In this document: positions 54,868 to 62,666 of the stretch, piece after piece
Position numbering within the stretch: the stretch's first letter is position 1
Layout of the letters: each line of letters starts with the position of its first letter
From: Bryobacterales bacterium F-183
Lineage (GTDB): Bacteria; Acidobacteriota; Terriglobia; Bryobacterales; Bryobacteraceae
DNA length: 64,000 bases
Direction of reading: 5' to 3'
Assembly (NCBI GenBank): GCA_016865505.2
Contig: AP025252.1
Coordinates: 3,968,001 to 4,032,000, forward strand
The notes under the pieces: generated by a model
What the model was told of the DNA's origin: nothing
Databases searched by the model: none
Seen by the model: the letters and a program-made list of their open reading frames with translations, nothing else
Program-made: the position numbers and the translations under genes

Positions 54868-56735
54868 TACTGGGCCAGCCCGTTGATGTAGTTGCGATCG
54901 AAATAGTACAAGAATCCGTCCTCCGCGCCTATCAGCAAGTCGAGCTTACCGTCGCCGTTCCAATCGGCGGCGTTGGGAGTGGGATTGTGTCCGGCAAGTT
55001 TTGCCTTTACAACAGTTCCGCGCAGTTCCATCACGGGTTTTTCATGTGAACCGGTGTTTTCATACCAGACGGGGCCTTCGTCAGAGTCGGTGAGGAGGTC
55101 GAGCTTGCCGTCGTTGTTCCAGTCAACGAGTTCGATCTTGCGGCGTCCGCTGGCACCGGCGCGGCCTCGTGAGAGATACAGGAAGCGGCCGTTGGAGCCG
55201 AGGAAGAAGCGTTGGGGTTCGCCGAGGCAGAGTTTTGTTCCGCATTTTTGTCGTGGGAAGAGTGCGAGGTAGCCCTGGTGGTTGAGCATCACGATGTCGG
55301 GAAGGCCGTCGCGATTCCAATCGACGACCTTAGGTGTGGTGCGCCATTGGGTGACGAGTTGCTTGGGCTTCGGTTCCCACCACACCCAGTCTGGCTTGGG
55401 TGGCCGTTGCGAGGTCCATTCGACCTCGACGTCGCGCAGGGGTTCGAGGTTGAGGCGATCGCCCTTGATGCCGCGGTACCAGACGACGTGGCCCCAGATG
55501 TCGTTGACCACGACGTCGAGGGTGCCGTCCATGTCCCAGTCGGCGACGGAAGGGTTCGAGTAGCCCCACTTTTCTTCGGCGGGACCTTGCACGGAGCCGT
55601 TGGGTCCTGCGGTGCGGCGGATGGGCTTGCCGTTGGCGTTGAGGTAGCCGCGATCGCGGAAGACGGCCTTTTGCTTGGTGCCGATGTTTTCGATCCAGTG
55701 GAGGTAGCCGCCGGAGTTGCCTGCAATGATGTCGAGGTCGCCGTCCGAGTCCCAGTCGATGGCTACCGGGCGGATGAGCGATGCGCTTTTGACGAAGGGG
55801 TCCTTCTGTTGGAAGTACTTGGGTTCGGCCCATTTGGGCTGCTGGCCGTGAGGCGCGAGGTTTTCGAGGAAGGTAATGTTGCCGCCTTCCTCACCGATTA
55901 CCAGCGAGGGGCGACCGTCGCCATGCCAGTCCACTACGCGGGGCTGGATCATGCAAAGGTCGGGGCGGTGCGGGATCTCGATGGGTGTTTGCAGCGCTTC
56001 GCTTTTGCGAAGGTGCATGCGGTCGATGAAGGTGCCGGTGAAGAGGTCGAGCACGCCGCGCTTGAACCAATCGAAGGCTTGTGGGATGGGGGAGCCGTAG
56101 GTGTCGATGCCGGGGAGTTGGACGGGTTTTTCGTAGATCGGCACGTCGTTGGTGCCGGTGTTCTTGAAGAAGTAGACGTAGCCGTGGAGGGGTCCGCGGA
56201 GCCAGCGGCCTTGCGCGTCGAATGCGTCGTCCCAGCCGTAGTCGCGCCAGTCTGAGATGCCGTTGAGGACGTCGATCTTGCCGTCGCGATCCCAATCGAC
56301 GGGGAAGTAGAAGTCGTCGCGGCCGACGTGATAGTCACGCGGGAGGGTTACGGTGACGGGCTTCGAAAGGCGGTTGGTACGGACGTCGCTGAAGTAGCCG
56401 CCGCGGTAGACGAGGTCGATTTTGCTGTCGCCATTGAAGTCGGCGGCGGTCATGTCGTTGACGGCGGGACCCCAACGTTCGGCTTTGGCGAAGAGCGGCT
56501 TTTGCTTTGTGCCGATGTTGTGGAAGTAGTAGACGCCGTTGTAAGGCCGGTCGGGCGAGGAGACGATGAGGTCCGGCGCGCCATCGTTGTCGTAGTCGAC
56601 GACAGCGGTGTGCGCATAGAGTCCTACGGCGAGCCTGCCGATGACGCCGTCGACGCCGAAGGTAACGCGCTCACCGTTGCCGGGCATGGCGTCGCTGGAG
56701 ATGGTGAGCATCGCTGCGAGGGCTGCTACGAACAT
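54867..56735 (-). CDS. Secreted FG-GAP/VCBS-repeat protein
   Basis: 622 residues with a leader (MFVAALAAMLTISSDA). At least eight FG-GAP/VCBS-like repeats of the kind VVDYDNDGAPDLIV, AADFNGDSKIDLVY, PVDWDRDGKIDVLN, AIDWDSDGDLDIIAG, VADWDMDGTLDVVV, VVDWNRDGLPDIVM, LVDWNNDGKLDLLTD and AADWNGDGKLDLLIG. The DxDxDG loops bind calcium and the fold is an integrin-type propeller. Probably an extracellular binding protein. The stop overlaps the DUF2235 start by one base (TAATG). Confidence 0.88.
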   Translation of the reverse strand: MFVAALAAMLTISSDAMPGNGERVTFGVDGVIGRLAVGLYAHTAVVDYDNDGAPDLIVSSPDRPYNGVYYFHNIGTKQKPLFAKAERWGPAVNDMTAADFNGDSKIDLVYRGGYFSDVRTNRLSKPVTVTLPRDYHVGRDDFYFPVDWDRDGKIDVLNGISDWRDYGWDDAFDAQGRWLRGPLHGYVYFFKNTGTNDVPIYEKPVQLPGIDTYGSPIPQAFDWFKRGVLDLFTGTFIDRMHLRKSEALQTPIEIPHRPDLCMIQPRVVDWHGDGRPSLVIGEEGGNITFLENLAPHGQQPKWAEPKYFQQKDPFVKSASLIRPVAIDWDSDGDLDIIAGNSGGYLHWIENIGTKQKAVFRDRGYLNANGKPIRRTAGPNGSVQGPAEEKWGYSNPSVADWDMDGTLDVVVNDIWGHVVWYRGIKGDRLNLEPLRDVEVEWTSQRPPKPDWVWWEPKPKQLVTQWRTTPKVVDWNRDGLPDIVMLNHQGYLALFPRQKCGTKLCLGEPQRFFLGSNGRFLYLSRGRAGASGRRKIELVDWNNDGKLDLLTDSDEGPVWYENTGSHEKPVMELRGTVVKAKLAGHNPTPNAADWNGDGKLDLLIGAEDGFLYYFDRNYINGLAQ

Positions 56736-56754
56736 GGATTTCAGCGTACATCGG

Positions 56755-56760
56755 TATCCT
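56755..56760 (+). promoter_or_regulatory. -10-like hexamer upstream of moeA
   Basis: TATCCT ends 5 nt before the TTG start codon of moeA, so transcription would begin at or beside the start codon. The divergent FG-GAP gene starts at 56735, leaving only 30 bp for both promoters. No -35 hexamer is obvious. Confidence 0.4.
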
Positions 56761-56765
56761 GGTTC

Positions 56766-57956
56766 TTGGCCATTTCATTTGAGCAAGCCCGATCGATTAT
56801 CGTGCGCGAGGCGGCGACGCTGGGTACGCCTGCGGTTGAGGTGGTGCCGTTGCTGGAGGCGGCGGGACGGGTACTGGCAGAGACGATTGCCGCGGATCGC
56901 GACTATCCGCCTACGCCTCGCAGCATGCGCGATGGGTTTGCTGTGCGTGCTGGTGACGTGCCGGGTGTCCTGCGTGTGATCGGAGAGGTTCGTGCGGGGG
57001 AGCAGTGGAATGGGCCTTCGCTAGAGGCGGGGCAGGCGATTGAGATCATGACGGGTGCGCCGGTTCCAGATGGCGCCGATGCCGTGATCATGGTGGAGCA
57101 TGTAACTCGCGATGGCGAGCGGATTCGGACCGAGGTACAGGCGAAGAACGGCGAGAACATCAATCCGACGGGCAAAGAAGCGGCACAAGGTACGGCGCTG
57201 GCGCACCCTGGACGACGGTTGAACTTTGCCGATGTCGCGTTGCTGGCGGCAGTGGGGCGTACGGACGTGCGTGTGTACCGCAGGCCCACAGTGGCGATTC
57301 TGGCCACAGGCGATGAGGTGGTTCCGGTGGATGTTGCGCGGCCGGAAGCGTATCAGGTACGGAATTCGAACTCATACTCGGTAGCGGTGCAGGTGGCTCG
57401 CGCTGGTGGGTTGCCGCAGATTCTGCCGGTGGCGCCGGATCGTTACGATGAGACTCGCGCACTGATGGAACAAGGCTTGCAGTACGACATGCTGTTGCTG
57501 TCAGGCGGCGTGTCGGCAGGCAAGTACGACATTGTCGAGAAGGTTCTGGCGGATCTGGGGGCCGAATTCTTTTTTGACCGGGTGAAGATACAGCCTGGTG
57601 CGCCGCTGGTGTTTGGCAAGGTTGCCGGCAAGTACTTTTTTGGGCTGCCTGGGAATCCTGCGTCGACGATGGTGACGTTTGCGGTGCTGGCGCGGGTGCT
57701 GCTGGATGGGTTGGCGGGGATCGCGGATTCGCAGTTGCCGATCGCCTGGGCGAAGTTGACGAGGCCGTTCCGGCATAAGGCCGGGTTGCGGCGCTTTCTT
57801 CCGGCGCGGCTTGCGGAGGGCGGGATGCTGACGCCTGTGGCTTGGGCAGGATCGAGCGATGTGTCCGCACTGGCGAGGGCGAACGCGTTTCTGATTGCGG
57901 ATCCGGACAAGCCGGAGTACGCCGAAGGAGATTGGATACAGGTGCTTCCTGAATGA
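56766..57956 (+). CDS. moeA: Molybdopterin molybdenumtransferase
   Basis: 396 residues from TTG 56766; the frame is open further upstream but there runs antisense to the FG-GAP gene. MoeA motifs: [15 protein letters not shown] (substrate site), [68 protein letters not shown] and [10 protein letters not shown]. It inserts molybdate into MPT-AMP. Coupled to moaC by an ATGA overlap. No molybdoenzyme is in the window. Confidence 0.94.
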   Translation: MAISFEQARSIIVREAATLGTPAVEVVPLLEAAGRVLAETIAADRDYPPTPRSMRDGFAVRAGDVPGVLRVIGEVRAGEQWNGPSLEAGQAIEIMTGAPVPDGADAVIMVEHVTRDGERIRTEVQAKNGENINPTGKEAAQGTALAHPGRRLNFADVALLAAVGRTDVRVYRRPTVAILATGDEVVPVDVARPEAYQVRNSNSYSVAVQVARAGGLPQILPVAPDRYDETRALMEQGLQYDMLLLSGGVSAGKYDIVEKVLADLGAEFFFDRVKIQPGAPLVFGKVAGKYFFGLPGNPASTMVTFAVLARVLLDGLAGIADSQLPIAWAKLTRPFRHKAGLRRFLPARLAEGGMLTPVAWAGSSDVSALARANAFLIADPDKPEYAEGDWIQVLPE

Positions 57957-58420
57957 ACAAGAAGCTGTCGCACTATGACGACGCGGGGCGGGCCGCGATG
58001 GTGGATGTGAGCGCGAAGCACGACACGAAGCGTACGGCGCGGGCGCATGCGTTTGTGCGGCTGTCGCCAGAGGTGCTGACGGCGCTGCCGAATAATCCCA
58101 AGGGTGATCCGCTGGAGACGGCGCGGATTGCCGGGATCATGGCGGCGAAGCGTACGGCGGAACTGATTCCGATGTGTCATCCGCTGCCGCTGTCGCATGT
58201 GGATGTAGAGGCGGTTGTGGAGCAGGAAGGCATCCGCATCATTACAACGGCGTCGACGGTGGCGGGTACAGGGGTGGAGATGGAAGCGCTGACCGCCGCA
58301 ACGGTGGCCGCATTGACGGTTTATGACATGACGAAGGCGCTGGACAAGAGGATCGAGATCCAAGATGTGTATCTTTTGTCCAAAACGGGCGGCAAGAGTG
58401 GCGACTTTACGCGAAACTAG
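57953..58420 (+). CDS. moaC: Cyclic pyranopterin monophosphate synthase
   Basis: 155 residues. Active-site parts are [13 protein letters not shown] (His76), [26 protein letters not shown] (Glu111, Asp125, Lys128) and [12 protein letters not shown]. MoaC completes the first step of molybdenum cofactor synthesis started by MoaA. Complete and normal length. The start overlaps the end of moeA; the TAG stop is 26 bp before the next ATG. Confidence 0.96.
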   Translation: MNKKLSHYDDAGRAAMVDVSAKHDTKRTARAHAFVRLSPEVLTALPNNPKGDPLETARIAGIMAAKRTAELIPMCHPLPLSHVDVEAVVEQEGIRIITTASTVAGTGVEMEALTAATVAALTVYDMTKALDKRIEIQDVYLLSKTGGKSGDFTRN

Positions 58421-58446
58421 TGTTTAGGAACACGCATCGTATTAGT

Positions 58447-59511
58447 ATGAGACGCAAAATCCTTTCCGTCCTCGTCTGTCTGCCGCTTGTGGCGCAGGAA
58501 ATGGACTTGCCGACGTTTCGTTCGACGGTCAAGTACATTTCGGTACCGGTGACTGTGCTGAATAAGGACGGTGGGTACGTGAGCGGGCTGGAGGCCCGGG
58601 ATTTTCGTTTGATGGACAACGGGCGAGTGCAGCCTATTGACCAGGATCTGGCGACGCATCCGATTTCATTGGTGATTGCGGTGCAGGCCAACGCCGGCGT
58701 GGAGGGCATGCTGCCGAAGATCAACAAGATCGGGTCGCTGCTCGATTCTTTGGTGGTTGGCGAGACCGGCGAGGCTGCGATTTTGAAGTTCGATCATCGC
58801 ATTGAGCTGTTGCAGGACTTTACCAACGACAGCACGAAGATCACACAGGCGGTGCAGAAGATCAAGCCGGGCAGCAACACGGCGCGCTTGAACGATACGA
58901 TTCTCGAGGGCATCCGCATGTTGCGGAACAAGCCTGCGGGACGCCGCCGGGTGATTCTGTTGATCGCCGAGTCTCGGGATCGAGGGTCTGAGAGCAAGAG
59001 CCGCGAGGTTCTGGTAGAGGCGCAGTTTAAGGACGTGATCATCTATACGGTGAACATTTCGCGCTTCATGTCGACCTGGACGCGCAAGAATCCCGACACG
59101 CCGCGGCCACCGGCGATTCCTGCGGCTGCCACTCACGGGCTTGCCGGGGGATCGATGAATCCGAATATGCAGATGCAGAATTCGGGGTACGCGAATGGGA
59201 ATCTGTTGCTGGGCTTTGCGGAAGCGTTCCGGCAGGCGAAGAGCATCTTCTTTGACAATCCTGCGGAAGCGTATACGAAGTGGACTGGCGGGCGAGAGTA
59301 CTCATTTGCGACCGAGGGTGCTCTGGAACGGGCGATTTCGGACCTTGGGAATGAGCTACACAGCCAGTATCTGTTGAGCTATCGCGTGCCTGAGAATACC
59401 GAAGGCGGCTATCACGAGATTGAAGTGAAGGTGATGCGGCCGGATCTGGAAGTACGGGCGCGGCCGGGGTACTGGATTGCGGGTCCTGCGCCGGACCGGC
59501 CTAAGAAATAA
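58447..59511 (+). CDS. VWA-domain protein of the acidobacterial VWFA-related type, secreted
   Basis: 354 residues from ATG 58447 (signal peptide MRRKILSVLVCLPLVA). A GTG at 58420 sharing the moaC stop base would add nine residues. The body begins FRSTVKYISVPVTVLNKDGGYVSGLEARDFRLMDNG, an opening typical of acidobacterial VWFA-related proteins. The VWA fold follows (SLVIAVQANAGV, where the MIDAS DxSxS is degenerate as VQANA) with GRRRVILLIAESRDRGSES. Metal binding is therefore doubtful. Ends in a beta-rich LEVRARPGYWIA. Function unknown; probably adhesion or scaffolding. Confidence 0.82.
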   Translation: MRRKILSVLVCLPLVAQEMDLPTFRSTVKYISVPVTVLNKDGGYVSGLEARDFRLMDNGRVQPIDQDLATHPISLVIAVQANAGVEGMLPKINKIGSLLDSLVVGETGEAAILKFDHRIELLQDFTNDSTKITQAVQKIKPGSNTARLNDTILEGIRMLRNKPAGRRRVILLIAESRDRGSESKSREVLVEAQFKDVIIYTVNISRFMSTWTRKNPDTPRPPAIPAAATHGLAGGSMNPNMQMQNSGYANGNLLLGFAEAFRQAKSIFFDNPAEAYTKWTGGREYSFATEGALERAISDLGNELHSQYLLSYRVPENTEGGYHEIEVKVMRPDLEVRARPGYWIAGPAPDRPKK

Positions 59512-60013
59512 GCACGCCGCCAGCGGCGCGGAACTCGGCATAAAACTGGTCACGAGCGATGTCCGTCAGATGGCGGATGGCGTTTGTGGCCAGTTCTACT
59601 TTTGCGCCGGTCTTGAGGAGGCCGAGCGCGGCGTGGCGTACGCAGACTTCGGTAACGACGCCGTAGACGACGAACTTTTCTGCAGCGAGTTCGCGCAGGA
59701 GCGAATGGATGGCGGGGTTCAGGAAGGCGTCCGTGGTGACCTTTTCGAAAATGATCTGGTTCGCGCAGAGGGTTTCAGCCGGCTTGCGCTGACCGAGGGT
59801 GCCGGCAATGCAGTGCGGGGGCCAAGTAGCGAACTCGATATCGTTCTCAGGGTGGGCATCCATGGTGGAGACGAGCGGAATGCCGTTTTTGCTTGCGAAG
59901 TGGTTGAGGCGTGCGACTTCGGCGATGACGTGTTCGGCGCCCGGGACGTAGAGTGCGCCGCCGGGACTGATGAAGTCGAGTTGGGTGTCGACGTCCCAAT
60001 ACACGGTCCGCAT
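59501..60013 (-). CDS. pncA: Nicotinamidase
   Basis: 170 residues. Isochorismatase-fold with catalytic Asp9 (DTQLDF), Lys91 (IFEKVTTDAF) and Cys124 (GVVTEVCVRHAA); metal site Asp52/His54 in MDAHPENDIEFATWPPHC. Hydrolyses nicotinamide to nicotinate for NAD salvage. It follows pncB with a one-base overlap (TAATG), which supports the assignment over other isochorismatase-like hydrolases. The 3' end overlaps the VWA gene by 11 bp. Confidence 0.9.
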   Translation of the reverse strand: MRTVYWDVDTQLDFISPGGALYVPGAEHVIAEVARLNHFASKNGIPLVSTMDAHPENDIEFATWPPHCIAGTLGQRKPAETLCANQIIFEKVTTDAFLNPAIHSLLRELAAEKFVVYGVVTEVCVRHAALGLLKTGAKVELATNAIRHLTDIARDQFYAEFRAAGGVLIS

Positions 60014-61350
60014 TAGCGTTGTCCTCTGGCGGCTTTGACGTCTTCGAAGGCGGCGAGGAGTTCGCGGCTGTACTTGACCTGCCAGACGGCCTCGCGCTCG
60101 AAGACGGTACGGCAGGGAGCAGGAAGGGCGCGGATCGCGGCGGCGGCGTAGTCACGCGCTTCGGCGGCGCTGGGGAGCGGTTCTACCAGGTTGCCGTTGA
60201 GTACGACAGGGCGGAGAAGTGCCTCTTGCGCGTCGTTGAAGCATTCGTGGGCGAGGCCTACGAGGTCATGGTCTGGGTAGCGGAAGACCTGTTTCGCTCC
60301 GGGAAGCGTGGCTTTGCCGCCACTGAACTTGGCGGTCATGCGGACTTTACCGGCGGATTCGAGTTCCACCATTTTGTAGACCGCGCCGAGAGTGGGCGAG
60401 TCAGATGAGGTCGAGAGATCGGTGCCGACGCCGAAGGCATCGATGGGTACGCCACCGGCCACGAGTTCGAGGATCTTGTATTCGTTGAGTTCGCCGCTGG
60501 CCATGATGCGGGCGTTGACGTAGCCTGCTTTATCGAGCATTTGGCGTACGGCGGGGGCGAGCTCTGTGAGGTTGCCCGAATCGAGACGGACGCCGGACAT
60601 CGGGCCGCCGAGCGCGATGGCTTTGCGCGCGCCTTCGAGGGTGTCGTAGCTATCGATGAGGTACGTGGTGTTCTCGCCGAGTAGCTTTTGCTGGGCGCGG
60701 AAGGCTTCTGTTTCGGATTCAAAGGAGAGCACCCAGGAGTGGGCTCCCGTGCCGAAGACGGGGATGCCGTAGCGGTAGCCGGCTTCGACGTTGGAGGTTC
60801 CGGCACAGCCTCCGATGTAGGCGGCGCGCGCTGCGAGTACGCCTGCTTCCGGGGAATGGGCGCGGCGGCTGCCGAATTCGAAACACGCTCGTCCTGCAGC
60901 GGCTTCTGCGACGCGGGCCGCTTTGGTGGCGATCATCGACTGGAAGGCGACGGTAGCGAGCAGGTACGTTTCAGGGATCTGCGCTTCGATGAGTGGGGCG
61001 TGAACAGTGAGGAACGGTTCGCCAGCGAAAACCGGTGTGCCTTCGCGGACGGAGAAGACGTCGCCAGTGAAGCGGAACTCGCGCAGCATTTCGAAGAAGC
61101 CGGGATCGACGTGGGAGAAGACGGGGAGCGCTCGAAGATAGTCGATCTCGTTGCCGTCGAACCGGAGGTTGAGTAGATACTCGACGGCTTGCTGTAGACC
61201 GCAAGCCACCACAAAGTGACGGTACTTGGGTAGCTTGCGGAAGAACAGCTCAAAGGTCGCGGTTTCGTGCTGCTTGCCGGTGGCAAGATAGCCGGCGGCC
61301 ATCGTCAATTGGTAAAGATCGGTGACCAGCCCGAGATTGGTTTGACGCAA
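60013..61350 (-). CDS. pncB: Nicotinate phosphoribosyltransferase
   Basis: 445 residues. NAPRTase motifs: LVTDLYQLTMAAGYL, FFRKLPKYRHFVVACGL, FEFGSRRAHSPEAG (substrate and active-site His), GTGAHSWVLSF, VRLDSGNL, MASGELNEYKI and FGVGTDLSTSSDSP. It joins nicotinate to PRPP using ATP. Forms the salvage pair with pncA and ends in the same operon; the de novo gene nadB is 21 kb away. Confidence 0.95.
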   Translation of the reverse strand: MRQTNLGLVTDLYQLTMAAGYLATGKQHETATFELFFRKLPKYRHFVVACGLQQAVEYLLNLRFDGNEIDYLRALPVFSHVDPGFFEMLREFRFTGDVFSVREGTPVFAGEPFLTVHAPLIEAQIPETYLLATVAFQSMIATKAARVAEAAAGRACFEFGSRRAHSPEAGVLAARAAYIGGCAGTSNVEAGYRYGIPVFGTGAHSWVLSFESETEAFRAQQKLLGENTTYLIDSYDTLEGARKAIALGGPMSGVRLDSGNLTELAPAVRQMLDKAGYVNARIMASGELNEYKILELVAGGVPIDAFGVGTDLSTSSDSPTLGAVYKMVELESAGKVRMTAKFSGGKATLPGAKQVFRYPDHDLVGLAHECFNDAQEALLRPVVLNGNLVEPLPSAAEARDYAAAAIRALPAPCRTVFEREAVWQVKYSRELLAAFEDVKAARGQR

Positions 61351-61355
61351 GCGAG

Positions 61356-62666
61356 TTATTTCTTTCCGTCTTCCGTTGCGGGTTGGATGGCGTCCAGGAT
61401 CTTTTCGAGTTCCGGAAGCGCGTCGGGGCCGAGGTCGTAGCGGAAGGGTTCGTTACCTTTGGCGGCGAGCGCCCCGGCAAACTTGACCGTCTCTACCGTC
61501 TTGCCGTCGTTGGTGACCACCGTGATCTCAAGCGTTGGCGTCGCGGTGGACGGTGCCGTGAAGCGGGCGGCCATCAACTGGCGCATCTTGTCGATGAGGG
61601 CCTGTACGGTTTCCGGCTTCATCTTCTTGCCGTTCAGGAACCACTGTTCGTTGTTCTTGCCGTAGGACTTGATGGAGCCTGCGCGCTTGACGTCGATCTT
61701 GGAAGGTTCGCTGAAGCCGAATTCGAAGATACGGCGGCTCTTGTACTGTTCCGCGCTCTTTTCCAGAACTGCTGCTACGTCCGCTGTCACTTTTGCCGTG
61801 CCTTCAATCGAGTTGCTGCGGGCGTAGAAGACGTCGCCCTGCTTGCGGATTTCCAACTGTTCGGCGCCTTTGGCCGATGTGAGCAGCGCTTTGCCTACCG
61901 GGGTGGCGGAGGCGAACGCCGCGTCGGTCTTGGCCTGTTCTTCGTCGGTGACGGTGGGGTCGACTTTGATCTCCAGCAACTTACCGGCCGCTTCGTCCAC
62001 GACTGCGTTGTCGGTACGGAACTGTTCCGGCTTGACGATTTGCCATTCCTTGCTGGCATTCTTGCCGAACTCGACGGTGGCGCCTTTGGCCGTGAACTCG
62101 AGTTTGGTGAGTTCGTCAGCGGAGAGAGAGAGCAGGCGCTTGTCGCGGAGGTCTTTCCAGGTGCGATCGAGGGTGGCGCGGTTGAAGGTGCCGAGGGTGT
62201 AGAGCTTGCTATCGCCAGCCATGCGGACGTACATCGATCCGCCGGCGGGCTGTTCGTCGCCGATTTGCAGGGTTTGGGTCTTGCCGTCCTTCTTCGAGAT
62301 CACCAGTTCGAGGGCTGGGGTTTCGAGTCCGTAGGTTTTCCAGTCCTTGTTGTTGGCATCGACCAGGGAGTCCGATGTCAGGTTGCCGAGCAGGGTAAGC
62401 AGCGGCGTGATGGCATCGGTGTCGGCGCGCATCTCTTTGGGCGACGTAAGCGCCCAAGTCACGTTGCCGGTACGCTTGATGATGGTAGGAGGTTGGCCAG
62501 GACGGCGGAACTCAATCTGCGTCACCTGGGAATCGGGGATTTCCGCGATCTTGGGAGGCGCGTCCGCCGCCGGTTTGCCTTCCTTTGCTTGTTCGTTCGT
62601 ATACGTCCAATAGGCTGCGCCGCCGGCAACGACGAGCAGCCCGACTGCTACCAACAGACCTTTCAT
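61356..62666 (-). CDS. DUF4340 protein, membrane-anchored
   Basis: 436 residues from ATG 62666, with an N-terminal helix (MKGLLVAVGLLVVAGGAAYWTY). The body repeats the DUF4340 pattern: VTQIEFRRPGQPPTIIKR, WALTSPKEMRADTDAITPLLTLLGNL, YGLETPALELVISKKDGKTQTLQIG. It faces the periplasm and is usually encoded with GldG-type ABC accessory proteins, as here (ATGA overlap, 62663-62666). Exact role unknown. Confidence 0.87.
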   Translation of the reverse strand: MKGLLVAVGLLVVAGGAAYWTYTNEQAKEGKPAADAPPKIAEIPDSQVTQIEFRRPGQPPTIIKRTGNVTWALTSPKEMRADTDAITPLLTLLGNLTSDSLVDANNKDWKTYGLETPALELVISKKDGKTQTLQIGDEQPAGGSMYVRMAGDSKLYTLGTFNRATLDRTWKDLRDKRLLSLSADELTKLEFTAKGATVEFGKNASKEWQIVKPEQFRTDNAVVDEAAGKLLEIKVDPTVTDEEQAKTDAAFASATPVGKALLTSAKGAEQLEIRKQGDVFYARSNSIEGTAKVTADVAAVLEKSAEQYKSRRIFEFGFSEPSKIDVKRAGSIKSYGKNNEQWFLNGKKMKPETVQALIDKMRQLMAARFTAPSTATPTLEITVVTNDGKTVETVKFAGALAAKGNEPFRYDLGPDALPELEKILDAIQPATEDGKK

